From NCBI RefSeq assembly GCF_032854445.1, contig NC_088306.1, positions 12,021,386 through 12,085,385 of the forward strand: a stretch of 64,000 nucleotides of DNA, written 5' to 3'. Position numbers and translations under genes: made by a program. The notes beneath the pieces were generated by a model. It was not told the origin of the DNA and did no database searches. It worked only from the letters and a program-made list of their open reading frames with translations. Below, one piece after another: positions 9,761 to 23,100 of the stretch; position 1 is the first letter of the stretch, and the number at the start of each line of letters is the position of its first letter. Source of the DNA: Liolophura sinensis (taxonomy: Eukaryota; Mollusca; Polyplacophora; Chitonida; Chitonidae).

Positions 9761-11902
9761 ATTCTTGCCTATGTATTCTCCATTGTCTGTCACACCCTGC
9801 CAATAACATTCTTGCCTATGTATTCTTCATTGTCAGTCACACCTTGCCAATAACATTCTTGCCTATGTATTCTCCATTGTCAATCACACTGTGCCAATCA
9901 TATTCTTGCCTGTGTGTTCTCCATTGTCTGTCACATCCTGTCAATAACATTCTTGCCTATGTATTCTCCATTGTGTCACACCTCGCCAACAACATTCTTG
10001 CCTATGTATTCTCCATTGTCTGTCACACCCTATCAATAACATTCTTGCCTATGTATTCTCCATTGTCAGTCACACCCTGCCAATAACATTCTTGGCTGTG
10101 TATTCTCCATTGTCAGTCACACCCTGTCAATAACATTCTTGCCTATGTATTCTTCATGGTCAGTCACACCCTGTCAATAACATTCTTGGCAGTGTATTCT
10201 CCATTGTCTGTCACACCCTGTCAATAACATTCTTGCCTATGTATTCTTCATTGTCAGTCACACCTTGCTAATAACATTCTTGCCTATGTATTCTCCATTG
10301 TCTGTCACACACTGTCAATAACATTCTTGCCTATGTATTCTCCATTGTCTGTCACACCCTATTAATAACATTCTTGCCTATGTATTTTTCATTGTCAGTC
10401 ACACCTTGCCAATAACATTCTTGGCTGTGTAATCTCCATTGTCTGTCACACCCTGTCAATAACATTCTTGGCTGTGTATTCTCCATTGTCAGTCACACCC
10501 TATTAATAACATTCTTGGCTGTGTATTCTCCATTGTCTGTCACACCCTGCCAATAACATTCTTGGCTGTGTATTCTCCATTGTCTGTCACACCCTGCCAA
10601 TAACATTCTTGGCTGTGTATTCTCCATTGTCAGTCACACCCTGTCAATAACATTCTTGCCTATGTATTCTCCATTGTCTGTCACACCCTGCCAATAACAT
10701 TCTTGGCTGTGTATTCTCCATTGTCTGTCACACCCTGTTAGTAACATTCTTGCCTATGTATTCTCCATTGTCTGTCACACCCTATTAATAACATTCTTGC
10801 CTATGTATTCTCCATTGCGTCACACCCTGTCAGTAACATTCTTGGCTGTGTATTCTCCATTGTCTGTCACACCCTGTCAGTAAAATTCTTGCCTATGTTT
10901 TCTCCATTGTCTGTCACACCCTGTTATTAACATCCTTGCCTATGTATTCTCCATTGTCAGTCACACCCTGTCAATAACATTCTTGCCTATGTATTCTCCA
11001 TTGTCAGTCACACCCTGTCAATAACATTCTTGCCTATGTATTCTCCATTGTCAGTCACACCCTATTAATAACATTCTTGCCTATGTATTCTCCATTGTCT
11101 GTCACACCCTGTCAATAACATTCTTGCCTATGTATTCTCCATTGTCAGTCACACCCTGTCAATCACATTCTTGCCTATGTATTCTCCATTGTCTGTCACA
11201 CCCTATTAATAACATTCTTGCCTATGTATTCTCCATTGTCTCTCACACCCTGTCAATAACATTCTTGCCTATGTATTCTCCATTGTCAGTCACACCCTGT
11301 CAATAACATTCTTGCCTATGTATTCTCCATTGTCAATCACACTGTGCCAATCACATTCTTGCCTATGTATTCTCCATTGTCAGTCACACCCTGTCAATAA
11401 CATTCTTGCCTATGTATTCTCCATTGTCAGTCACACCCTATTAATAACATTCTTGCCTATGTGTTCTCCATTGTGTCACACCCTGTCATTAACATCCTTG
11501 CCTGTGTATTTTCCATTGTCTAGTCATCACACCAAATCAGTTATATTCCTTGCTGTTTATTTTCCATTGTTTATCTTCTAATGTCCATTGCAGTCCTTGT
11601 AGTTTATTCTCCATTATCTACCAGCCTGTGTTAATTAAATTCTTCGTTTGTTGATTCTCCGCTATTACCCGGCGTTACCTGCATTCTTTGTTATTTATTC
11701 TCCATTATCTATCATCACCCTATGTCCATTCCATTTTTTGTTGTTTATTCCCCAGTATCTATCGTCCTACGTTTGTTTTCCTTTATCTATAAGCCTATGT
11801 TTTTGCCTTTTCTTTCATTTCGCATTGGCCATCACCCAGTTCCAGTTGCATTCTTTTCTCCATCACACACTCCCATTCTTGCCAGTGTATTCTCCATAGT
11901 TT

Positions 11903-12596
11903 AGCTGTCAGTTGTTGCTGATAAGTGGGTTGTTTCAACTATCGGTCTTTGCGGTGACACAAACATACCAACATGTTGAAACCCCATGAAATAGGGTCTG
12001 CTTAAGGGCTAAAAAGTTCTATCTAACTGCGATATAACATCTACAGAATAAACTACTGTTTGCTCGCAAAGCTAGTTGGACCCTCACTTCAGGGAGATGT
12101 CTTTGCCAGCACTTCAACTGACGTAACATTGACCGTCTAGCTGATCAGTGACGGTTGTAGCAAAAATGAGAATTGGTCTCAAAAATGGATGAAAATGGAC
12201 ACATAGTTGGAAACGGAGTTGATTCCTATCGGGCAAAAGTCTTCAAATTGCAGAAAAAAAATTACATGAAAACAAAGATGAAAAGCAAATTGTAACAAAT
12301 GCGTTTTCCCTAATTGGCACAAGTACGGTATTACAAAAGGCGGATGTGTACTGAGCGAGGCATCCTTTAAACGCGTGTGACCATCTACAGATGGCATCAG
12401 ATCATTTGGAGGTCGATTAGAAATGGTCATCGTCACAAAACACCTATAGTCTCTATGACGTTCAGTTCAACTCCATTTGTGTTCTGAATTTTGGCTTCGC
12501 TGTGAATAAAAAGGGCGAGGCCAGTGTCTGTAGGGTTGTGGAAGCCATTATAATGATATAATGTTTGGACATTTCTTTGCCATCTCTTTTTGTATA
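11903..12596. other. No feature seen
   Basis: Spacer between the 47-bp satellite and the complete family-B SINE. No exon with splice signals and no RNA gene was found. Confidence 0.4.
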
Positions 12597-12942
12597 CCGG
12601 CCCCGATAGCATAGTTGGTAGAGCGTCCGCTTCGGGAGCGGTAGATCAAGGGTCAATCGTGGGTCGAGGCACACCTAAGACCTTAAAAGAGGAAGTTGTA
12701 ACTTCCTCGCTTGGCGTTCACCACTAAGGGGATAGTGCAACCCATATCAGTACAATGGCTTGGGCGGGGTAGCTTACTTGCCTTTGGTAAGGCGTCTCAG
12801 TGAAGCAGCACTGGATAAAAGAACGGTGGAAATCCGTCCTGCAACAAGAAGGCACATTACATGCGCTGTAAGGATTCTTTCGTCGTTATATTGCTGAAAA
12901 ATTGTTAAGTACGACGTTAAACGCCATGCACTCACTCACTCT
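12597..12942 (+). mobile_element. SINE family B, complete copy
   Basis: The reference copy for family B in this window. The tRNA-like head ccggccccgatagcatagtt has an A-box-like tagcatagttggtagagc and a B-box-like gggtcgaggcacacc. A body of about 230 bases follows (aaggggatagtgcaaccc, cttacttgcctttggtaagg, gaaatccgtcctgcaaca), with the tail ttaagtacgacgttaaacgc ending in ctcactcactc. The tail is related to, but not the same as, that of family A. No clear target-site duplication was seen. Confidence 0.9.
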
Positions 12943-13355
12943 ATTTCTATAAATGCTCCTAATTTTTCCAACAAAAAATCTAGAAACCTCCTATTTTTTT
13001 TTTTTTTTTGGTGTGAAATTCCTATATTTCCTGTATGTTTTGTCCAGTTCTCTGGGACCCCTGAAATGGTGGACTTTTCATGGCCATGTGACACCCGACG
13101 ATAATATACAGATAATTCACACATCCTTTCGTCCGTATGTGTCTACAAAGGACTACACGTACCTGATGCATTTCATTTTTGTTGGAATACGTCAAAATGA
13201 ATAATAACCAAACGGTTCAACTGGACTGCAAATCTAGTGTAAAACTTGTTTTTCCCACAGGAAATAATGCTACGGCTCTGAGGAGATTTTTGGGAAAGTC
13301 GAATGCCGCTTATTGTACAGCTAATATAATGGAGCGTGAAACAGCTGAGCTAGCA
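12943..13355. other. No supported gene
   Basis: Contains a T run at 12992-13008 and a few short openings (for example 12953-13204 and 13179-13376) without coding character. A good-looking splice acceptor, cttgtttttcccacag, ends near 13260, but no matching exon could be supported. Confidence 0.35.
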
Positions 13356-13612
13356 CATATTTATTTATTTATTTGATTGTTGGTTTACGCCGTACTCAAG
13401 AATATTTCACTTCTACGACGGCGGTCAGCATTATGGTGGGTGGAAACCAGGCAGAGCCCAGGGGAAACCCACGACCATCCGCAGGTTGCTGGCAGACCTT
13501 CCCACGTACGGCCAGAGAGGAAGTCACCATGAGCTGAACTCACAGCGACCGCATTGGTGAGAGACTCCTGGGTCATTACGCTGGGCTAGCGCGCTAACCA
13601 ACTGAGGCCCCC
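13356..13612 (-). mobile_element. SINE family A, near full-length copy with TSD
   Basis: On the minus strand it runs from the head (gggggcctcagttggttagc) through the tRNA-like gtgagttcagctcatggtg and the conserved body ctgcggatggtcgtgggttt to the tail gagtacggcgtaaaccaac and an (AAAT)n run. An 8-bp duplication, agctagca, flanks it at 13348-13355 and 13613-13620. The length of about 255 bases is the longest intact form of this family here. Confidence 0.93.
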
Positions 13613-13620
13613 AGCTAGCA

Positions 13621-14689
13621 GATAAGCTGTAGTAAACTTGTAATGATTGACAAGTACTACATATCAGAATGTTTTATTATTATAATGTAACAAAGGAATC
13701 TCCAAACATTTAAATGGCTTTAAACAACATTCAAATCGAAGCATTTAAAGTAACTTGTGTATATCGATACATGGCAGTGTAAAAAGGAAATGAACATGCG
13801 TGTAAAACTAATCGTCTTCATATGGTAATAACTTAAACAAAAAAAATCCACAAATACATGTGGTGACTGGCTAACTGTCGATACACTATAATGGAGCAAT
13901 GTATGACACTATCATGAAATACATAATGAGAAGACAACATCGAAATAATTGCTCATTATTGTATATAACCTGATTTGTCGTTTAAAACACAATAAATAAT
14001 AACTACCATCAGGTCTACACCTAATTATTATTAACAATCACTAATAATGATATAGTTATTTAATTATAACCTATGCTTATAACAAGAAGAAGATTGGGTG
14101 CATGCCAAACTTACGATAGTCTATGGTACCTTATATAGCCTACAAGACAAATCAGAAATATGCTCACCAGTATAATTTACAAGATAGTTTGTGGCCGATC
14201 ATATATTGGTTACGTGGTCACACGTGGCTTGGGTACTTGTTGAGATAACGGATTTTCTGTCACAGGAATTAATGAATCGGGTAATTGCGTCTTGGCCGTG
14301 GTGTAGTCTGTATTGGCAGCTTGCTGACACACTATGTACACATCCATGACGTAACCGCGGATTGCTCTTCACCTATAAGACAGCAGTTAGCTATAATGTC
14401 ATTTATGTTGCGGTATAAATGTATTATTCTACATAATAAGTTAAGTTCTGTTCAAATTTTCAGCGTTGTGGTTATCGCAAATTAGCCTATAAGCGTCACT
14501 CGGTGTTGTTGTTTGACAATTCTTTACGCTCCACAACGAGATGAGTAATAACATAACGTAAAACGTTATCACACAATATTACAAATACGACACAGCTAAT
14601 TACAGGTTAGCTGATGTTTAACAGAACAGGCACAGAACACGTGGATCTTGGCTGTCGGTGGCATGTTATAAGCTCACCACCATGTTTTT
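13621..14689. other. A+T-rich DNA, no feature seen
   Basis: Low-complexity A+T-rich stretch. No coding opening, SINE or array was recognised. Confidence 0.4.
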
Positions 14690-17000
14690 AGCAGGCATTT
14701 AGCATTCAATTAATATTCCACCGTAGCAAACTCTGTAGCAAACTGCAGCTGTCCCACGAACAGCACGTAATTAAACTCTCTGTAGTTGACACGCACACAA
14801 CACGATTATTACAGCAATCTCTGTAGCTGTCGCACGTGCAGCCCGATTACTACTGCAATCTCTGTAGTTGTCAATCGTACAGCGAGTGTATTACGGCCAA
14901 TTATGACTAGCTGTCACACGCACATGCAGCACTGTTATTACAGCAAATTCTGTGTCTGCAGCTGCCACACGTACAGGACGTAATTACAGCAAATTCTATG
15001 AATGTAACTGTCACAAGTACAGCGCGTAATTCCGGTAAAATCTGTGACTAGCTGTCACACGTGAAACACGATTATTATATCAAACTGTGTGACTGAAGGT
15101 GTTGGGCGCATAACACGGTCATTACAGGAAACTCTAATTGTAGCTGCCCAACAAGACTAGCTTTCAGGCGTACATGTGCAACAAGACTGTAGCTGTCAGA
15201 CGTACATGTAAAACAGGACTGTAGCTGTAAGACGTACAAACATGACTGTAGCTGTCAGACGTACATGCACAACATGACTGTAGCTGTCAGACGTACATGT
15301 GCAACAGGGCTGTAGCTGTCAGACGTGCAGGTACAACAAGATTGTAACTGTCAGACATACAAGACTGTATCTGACAGGCGTACATGTACAACAAGACTGT
15401 AGCTGTCAGACATACATGTACAACAAGACTGTAGCTGACAGCCGTAAATGTACAACATGACTGTAGCTGTCAGACGTACATGTACAACAAGACTGGAGCT
15501 GTTAGACACACATGTACAACAAGACTGTAGCTGTCAGACGTACATGTACAACAAGACTAGCTATCAGGCGTACACGTCAACAAGACCAAAGGTTTCAGAC
15601 GCACAAGAAAATTGTAGCTGTTAGACGTACAACAGGGCTGTAGTCGTCAGACGTACATGTACAACAGGACTGTAGTTGTCAGACGTACATGTACGACAGG
15701 ACTGTAGCTGTCTGACGTACAACAAAATTGCCACTGTCAGGCGTACACGTACAACAAGATTGTAGTTGCCAGACGTACAACAAGACCGTACCTACCAGAC
15801 GTGCAACAAGACTGTAGCTGCCAGACGTACATGTACAACAAGACTGTAGTTGTCAGACGTATAACGAGACTGTAGCTGTCAGACATACATGTACAACAAG
15901 ACTGTAGCTGTCAGGCGTACGTGTTAACAAGACTAAAGCTGTCAGACGTACAGCAAGACTCTAACTGTCAGACGTACAGTAAGACTGTAGCTGTCAGACG
16001 TACAACAAAACTATAGTTGTCAGACGTACAACATCACTTTAGGTGTCAGACGTACAACAAAACTATAGCTGTCAGGCATACAACAAGACGGTAGTAGTCA
16101 GGCGTATAACAAGACTGTAGATGTCAGACGTACAACAACACTGTATCTGTCAGACGTACATGTACAACAAGACTGTAGCTATCACAGGTACATGTACAAT
16201 AAGATTGTAGCTGTCAGACGTACATGTACAACAAGACTGTAGCTATCACACGTGCATGTACAACAAGACTGTAGTTGTCAGACGTACATGTACAACGAGA
16301 CTAAAGCTGTCAGACGTACAGCAAGACTCTAACTGCCAGACGTACAACAACACTGTAGCTGTCAGACGTACAACAAAACTATAGCTGTCAGACGTACAAG
16401 ACTCTAGCTGTCAGATGCACAACAAGACCTAGATGTTAGACGTACATGTACAACAAGAGTGTAGCTGTCAGATGTACATGTACAACAAGACTGTAGTTGT
16501 CAGACGTACAACAAGACTGTAGCTGTCAGACGTACAACAAAACTACAGCCATCAGACGTACAACAAGACTGTAGCTGTCAGACGTACAAGACTGTAGCTG
16601 TCAGACGTACATGTACAACACGACTGTAGTTGTCAAACATACAACAAGACTGTAGCTGTCAGACGTACATGTACAACACGATCGTAGTTGTCAGACATAC
16701 GACAAGACTGTAGCTGTCAGACGTACAACAAAACTATAGCTGTCAGACGTACAACAAAACTGTAGCTGCCAAACGTACAACAACACTGTAGCTGTCAGGC
16801 GCACAACAAGACCTAGATGTCAGACGTACATGTACAACAACACTGTAGCTGTCAGACGTACATGTACAACAAGACTGTAGTTGTCAGACGTACAACAAGA
16901 CTGTAGCTGTCAGACGTACAACAAAACTATAGCTGTCAGACGTACAACAAGACTGTATCTGTGAGACGTACAACGAGACTGTAGCTGCCAGATATTCCAC
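14690..17000. repeat. 26/32-bp tandem minisatellite with decayed left edge
   Basis: The core from about 15165 to 16995 repeats the unit gactgtagctgtcagacgta followed by caacaa. The 26-base form lacks, and the 32-base form has, an inserted catgta that creates the 10-bp palindrome gtacatgtac; the two forms are intermixed. From 14690 to 15165 the array continues as much longer, more diverged units (gtaattacagcaaattctgt, then agctgtcacacgtac), as if the short core unit had been excised from an older unit of roughly 65 bases. There is no unique spacer sequence between units, so it is not a CRISPR array. Confidence 0.93.
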
Positions 17001-18980
17001 GGGTATTTACAGCAATCCCTGGCTGGCTCTCAGGATGATTATTACAGAAAACTGGTAACTATGTGATGTAAAACAGTGATCTGAAGAAACCATGAAATTC
17101 AGCATTTAATATGTATACATATATAGATCATAAATGATTAATAAATTAGGCAATGAACATTGTGTAAAAAATGGCACAACCTTACGAGTAATACACATTA
17201 AACAACTGGGTCAAAAAGGCGTTGATATGATGTATACTGCGTGAAGTTTACCCGTTAAGCGATAATATAAATATAAACATAGGACAACGGCTACAGATCA
17301 TGGCGTCACATCATTGCGATAAACTCAATAACTTTTGGAATACTTCTTTGAAATTATAGGCTTATTATGAAATGAAAAATCACCATGAACACATCTACTT
17401 TAATAGCACTACGTTATTTAAGTGGTTATTAACACAGGACTATTCATGTCAGAAGTCATAGTCATATAAAACTTTGTGAAGACCGAATCAAAAGACCGTC
17501 TTCAATTCCGACATCTTAATCCCAGATAACATTGGCGGCGGGTCGCCATTTCGTACACTGCATGCAGCAAGGAGAAAGACCAATTCTGATTGGCTAAATT
17601 TTTTTTTGGAAGTTGCTATGGTGTTTCGTCTACGAATTAGTCTATGAAACATGCACACTGGATCTGCTTTAATTATCATGTTTCAGAGTTTCCTCTCGTG
17701 AAAGAAAATCTTTTTTAAAGAGTTTCCAATGCGTAATATCTTATGTCTTTCAGCACTTTCAAGGTCAGTTCAGTTTAATTACAGTCCTTCATTTGGAGAT
17801 TACTGGATACCATATTGGTAGCTTATCTACCGTTTCGTTACGAGCATAATGCAATATTTAACTTTTAAAAAAACTAGCACTTAAAGGGCTCTAAAGGCCA
17901 AACTGTCTTGAAAAAATGTTATCAAAATTTTAGTATTTTCTCAGATTTCAAGCACCAGTGGGAACGCTGGTAGTTAAACTTACTCCTGAAGACTGACACT
18001 ATCTACGTGTCCTACCTGTGGAGCTGATTTCGGTGAGTATAAGGTTTATTCCACCTGTGTGTGATAATTACAATGTAATATCGGTGAAGGCGTACATAGT
18101 ATGTGGTGCGATCTTTTATAAATCTGCATTTTATACCAAATATTAAGTCAAACCATCTAGTCTTGAGGAATGTGCCTTCTGCGAGTACAGATTCTGTTAT
18201 CAATCGTAGTCTGTTTTAACGAACGTCGATATTAAGCTCATTGTTTCAAAACATGGCGAGTGGGACTCGTCACAAAACGTATATAATTATTGTTGGGATT
18301 CGACTCTTTAGCATTTGTTTTGCCACGAGAGTACAGGGACATTATTACATATCATACTTGCACCAATTCATAACGACTTCGGTGTTTATTTAAGGCTTAC
18401 TGCTATTAATTCTCACCACTCATCATTTATACTCGCTCAACTCGAAAACTGTCAAAGCTCGAAGCCGTGTAGGCTTTTGTATAACGATGCCACGTGCCAC
18501 GCCTTTATAACAAATCATCTTCCCGCGGACTTAAGTTTCAATTGGCGAAAACAAATACTTTCCTTCATATGTTCAGTGAATATTGAAAAATGTAGAGTAA
18601 GTTTTTCTAATCACACGCACAAAACCTCCGCATAATTACACTTAAAAAGAAAATATATAAAATACCATACTAGGCTATAAAATACAATACATGTATAATG
18701 CTAGGCTATAAAACGTATAATGAGATCCAATCAAAATGCTTATTAGGTCTGTGTTTACCACGGTGGGTTACAAGATCACAAACATATGTTGATTTGAAAG
18801 ACGACTTAGGTGGATTTACGTTCTCGGAAGCTTCTTTGACGGGATCGAAGGTCATCCCTTAAATTCAGCCATTCCACGGCGGCAAAACTGTCTTCTCTTC
18901 TAGTCTTTTTGTAGCACTTCCACTTAAGTTCGGATCAGCCATACCTTAGTCACGAGAAACACTCGATGACACCATTACCG
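17001..18980. other. No supported gene
   Basis: Mixed A+T-rich DNA. The longest opening (18315-18635, 106 codons) has no splice or domain support. Nothing repetitive was noticed. Confidence 0.35.
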
Positions 18981-19071
18981 TGACGTCATTCTCTGTGGCA
19001 ATACCATTACCTGTATGACGTCATCATGCACGCCCATAATGCCATCCCTGGCCACGTCATCGGTGACGTCA
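18981..19071. promoter_or_regulatory. Cluster of three perfect CRE (TGACGTCA) palindromes
   Basis: TGACGTCA occurs at 18981-18988, 19016-19023 and 19064-19071, with a further half-match (ccacgtcat) at 19052-19060. This is the consensus site for CREB/ATF-type bZIP factors. Three perfect 8-mers in 91 bases are far beyond chance in A+T-rich DNA. The flanks share accattacc, so part of the clustering may come from a local duplication. No adjacent transcription unit was identified, so an enhancer or promoter role is inferred only. Confidence 0.55.
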
Positions 19072-19424
19072 TCAAATAAATCCAACCTGATCATATGTCA
19101 ACCTGCTGACATCGGGTTCAAATTGAATTCCACTTGAATTGGCAAAGCATCTTGCGCCTGCAAAAATGAAAAATTCAGTCTGTATTAAAAACACTTTCCT
19201 TATTACATTTCATAAATCACCAGTGTCACATGAGCTATAATTTACGTTCAGATGTAGGCCCTACCTGCCACATGTTAAAAATCATTCCTACCTTTGCCAT
19301 GACATTTTGTGGGTAAACTAATAACGTTGTACTCAATCACAGCCAGAGAACTATGACTATGCCAGCTTGGAACCGAGTCGCCATTGCGGAGAACATGGTA
19401 TCCAACTTGTTTTCTGGATACGCT

Positions 19425-19585
19425 ACCGTAAGTGGGAAGGTCTTCCAGAAACCTGCGGATGGTCATGGGTTTCCCCCGGGCTCTGCCCGGTTTCCTCCCA
19501 CAATAATGCTGGCCGCCGTCGTATAAGTGAAATATTCTTGAGTACGGCGTAAAACACCAATCAAATAAAGAAATAAATAAATAAA
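19425..19585 (+). mobile_element. SINE family A, 5'-truncated copy with TSD
   Basis: Begins at agtgggaaggtcttccagaa, runs through ctgcggatggtcatgggttt and the tail gagtacggcgtaaaacacc, and ends in (AAAT)n. The tRNA-like head is missing. A 10-bp duplication, tggatacgct, flanks it at 19415-19424 and 19586-19595, so the copy was truncated during insertion, as target-primed reverse transcription often does. Confidence 0.93.
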
Positions 19586-19975
19586 TGGATACGCTGCAGT
19601 ATAGCTTACACACATAACACAACTGAAGTATGACCGATGCGTAATGGAATCCCCTTGTATAGTGGACAGATCTCAGTGCAGACATATATATATATAGTAC
19701 TAAATGAAACAACACCCCGAGCCACCACACATGACACCTCACCCCGTCACAATGTCCTTACTTAGGACCGTCCAATATTAGACTTTTCCCTTTTGCAGAG
19801 CGCCATGCACGGAAGTATCAAACTGGCCTTTTTTTTTAAAAAATATTACATAACTCCAAACTGAACACTCACCATCGGAATGTCGGTCACATCATTTTGT
19901 AACTCGCCTGACAAGTGTTATATATAAACCCTATTCATATGAAAGACTTAGTGTTCAAGTCCGGGTCATGCTAAT

Positions 19976-20106
19976 ATTTATTTCTTTATTTGATTGGTGT
20001 TTTACGCCATACTCAAGAATATTTCACTTATACGACGGCGGCCAGCATTATGGTGGGAGGAAACCGGGCACAGCCCGGGGGAAACCCACGACCATCCGCA
20101 GGTTGC
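19976..20106 (-). mobile_element. SINE family A, 5'-truncated copy with TSD
   Basis: Only the 3' half of family A is present on the minus strand (gcaacctgcggatggtcgtg to the tail and an A-rich run). A perfect 11-bp duplication, gtcatgctaat, lies at 19965-19975 and 20107-20117. The flanks on both sides carry gaaagactta, so the SINE sits in an older, locally duplicated sequence. Confidence 0.93.
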
Positions 20107-20117
20107 GTCATGCTAAT

Positions 20118-23100
20118 AACCTTCCTTCTGTACAAGCTTACGTGCGTACATATTAATAAAAAAATAAACATGAAAGACTTAGACGTCAAGTATGACAGTA
20201 AATAAATCACATCCCAAATGTACAGACTTGAGTTCGAATCTCCGCCAAGTAATTTTTCTTAAGATTCCCAATAACTGATTAAGGCTCATGGGCACTTTTC
20301 TTTCTTAGAGTTTAAAACCCCCACCCAGGTAACCTACATCGAGAAATAAATGTGCTGTCAAGATAGACTAGCTAAATGGTGCCTAATTATGGGTCTTACG
20401 CCAAATAAGTGATCACTGGCAGTAAAGCCGATTTGCTCGGTCTTACAAAATGACTAACAGTTATAGTGTGTGTATTAGGTGTGTGATGTGAGTCTGACTC
20501 ATCAGTCAGACAGATTTCGGTGTGTTCCAAGGGGTCTCGGAAATGTCATTCTAAATATTTCTAGAATATTTTTACATGTATGGATGATTGTTTGTTTTCC
20601 TGCATTCTTGAGGCTGGACGATGCTTACAGTACGATGTTTGGTACATAATGACAATACTGGGCCAATCCCAACGCCGACATGGGCGTGAAACATACACCT
20701 ACAGATACACTATAACAGGACAGTGTTTACAGATTACCACAAGACAACAAAGGCCAGTCGGTTTGAAAACACTCTTGCATAATTTTCTGACTCACTTTGT
20801 GCCGTGAATGCGAGTCTAAAGTTCTTCACGTTCGTGTACGACCAACATCTTCGCTCACTATGTCCTTCTCTGCTAGTCTTTGTTGTTCTTGTCATACCGT
20901 ATACAGCCATAGTGTTATAAATCATTGCTGATAACATCGATTTGCTTTTCCAACCTTTTCTGACCGCAGTAGTGAGTATCCTAAACTTTCTACAGCAAGG
21001 AAGGTAGTAAACGCACAGTTTTGAAACATCACATTTGCCAAATACATACGTGAACAGATTTTTTAAATGTATGCTGGAGAGTTAGGATAAGTAACTCTGA
21101 TATTTTTAGCAGAAAGGTTGCTGTACGTTGGAAGTTTAATTCAAACCAATTATATATTATACCAACTCTGGTACCAGTGATACGCAGCTCGCAGAGATGG
21201 CTTAAAGAGTGGTCCCCTTTCCATCATTGGTTACTTAACGGCATGAATTGAATCCAAATCTCCTTCTGTATATCTGTTTCGACATAAAAGAATTCTTGCA
21301 TGGAACAATTTACTAATCACATGCAGCAGTTTAAAGGTCATTGTGACACAGGGTCGTTATCAACCATGATACAATTTGTAACCTTTGTCCTAAAGGTTAA
21401 AAATTCCACCATATCTAGTTTCAAAAAGTAACAACTTCATCAGTTCTATATAAGTCCAAAAAGTAACAATTTCATCACCTATATATGGTTCCCAAATGTA
21501 AAGAAACTTTATCATCTCCATGTATTTCTGAAAGGCATTTGCACTTAGCTTTATATTTACCCCATATATATGTTGAACTTTTCTGTTTTAATTTAAACTA
21601 TTTATTAAAAATAGTATTTCATTTATGAATTTATGAGTCATGTCAAGATGGAACTTAATTACTCAGAACGGAAATTATTTTTCTTCAGATTTGTTCATGC
21701 ATATATCCGACTGACGGATAACCGCCTCCTAATAAATTCCCCATAGCGCATGCTCCACTTTCACCTATCCATTTATATCGATGGCGCCACGAGACATGGT
21801 TGGCCGTGTGCCCTCGCGAGACACTAGCGTGATCCTCGTTTTGACCAAAGTTAAAACAAAAAGAAAAGTGTTTATTTTATGATTTCACTTCCTGTATAAT
21901 CACCTGTCTGACTAAAAAAATCTGTTAATGGCTTATTAGTTTGCAACAGAAGCTGGAGGCATGCAAAAGAAGCTGGGACTGGTCGGTTTGAGTAGTCGAC
22001 TGTTTATCTTTTAATTGCCTAGTTTAATCCCAGCCCCGGGCCAGAACTCTTCGACATATTCCCAGGTTCATGAGCACTTGGTTTCAAAACTAATATCAGT
22101 CCTTTTATGGTTTATTTCAATAGTATATAATATGGTACACAAATATTTTTATTTGGTTCGACCAGCTGTTCTATGTGAGGACGTTATTGTTGTTGAGGAC
22201 AGTGCTCTCCTGTTCTTGCTGGTGGAGTGAATTTCTAAATGCGCATGCGTCACAGCTTCTTGTCGCACATCGTTAATTTTTTTCCTTTTTTTTTTCTTTT
22301 TTCACGATGACCGTGGGTGTCACAGGTGGAAGATTTTATGGGTCAACAGGTTAACAATAGTGAATTCTGTTCGGCCTATGGCGTGTTTTCGTACGTGAGC
22401 TTGTACAGAAGCAAGGTTTCTGAGCGCTGATGGAAGAAGCTTTTAAGCCGATCAAATCTTCTGGTTGTACTGCTTCAAAACACTACATTTACACTTAAAG
22501 GTATTCTCTATGTAACGCGAGAAAATTTGAGGTTAGTGTTGTTTGTTGCCCTCTTTAACCCAACACAATTAAACCTACTTTTTTGGCGTCTTGAAAATTC
22601 GATATACCACCATTGGTGCTTGTTTACATATCTGAATGTCTGTGACAGCGCCTATTGTAAGGGGAGATAATCAATTCTGTAGGCGGAAATACAGTCGTAT
22701 ATATCAAGGCAATCTGGGAGTCGAAACAGACACTCGTACACCAATCATCCGGTATAATGGACGTAAAGGATCAATAACCTGAAGACAAATTTCGAAAACA
22801 ACATGCAACACAAACCACTGAAGAACTAAGAAAGCATGTAAAATAAAAAGGAAAAAAAAGGACGGATTCATGTAAAGAGAAGCAATCAGCAGTAATCAGT
22901 GATGCCGGAAATAAGCATGAAACAGTATACTCTGTACAGGCAGATGCTACTGTTGATGTGGCAACATGGTAAAGGGATTAGTGGGTGGGGTGTGGAGGGG
23001 TTGTTAAATCTAGGAGAGGTAATTAACACTCCGCATGCTGACTCAAACACTCTTCACATCACCTGCTTAACTGCACACGAGAAATACCTTTAACTAGCAT

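Larger units (their letters stand above)
7201..11902. repeat. 47-bp tandem satellite, about 92 core copies plus decayed right edge
   Basis: The core at 7201-11520 repeats a 47-base unit: gtcacaccctgtcaataac, attcttgcctatgtattc, tccattgtc. The recurring variants are tctgtc/cagtc, cctatg/ggctgtg, and caataac/caatcac/ttaataac. From 11520 to 11902 the units are strongly diverged, but tattctccattatcta and cattcttgccagtgtattct can still be recognised, so this edge is an old remnant that homogenisation has not reached. Openings of 60-143 codons inside it follow from the repeat and are not genes. No promoter or RNA-gene signal was seen. Confidence 0.97.

Noticed and set aside
7168-11904. Openings of 60-143 codons with CHTLSITFLPMYS-like repeats
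   Set aside because: Translation of the 47-bp satellite in changing frames. There is no independent evidence of a gene.
12597-12675. Functional tRNA gene
   Set aside because: A- and B-box-like regions are present, but the clover-leaf is imperfect and the sequence continues into a SINE body and tail seen in other copies.
14690-17000. CRISPR array (short repeats at regular spacing)
   Set aside because: Repeats abut directly with no unique spacers, two unit lengths are mixed, and the setting is eukaryotic. The same applies to 57528-58729.
19275-20210. Openings of 60-155 codons near 19.3-20.2 kb
   Set aside because: Largely translated SINE family A sequence in sense or antisense.
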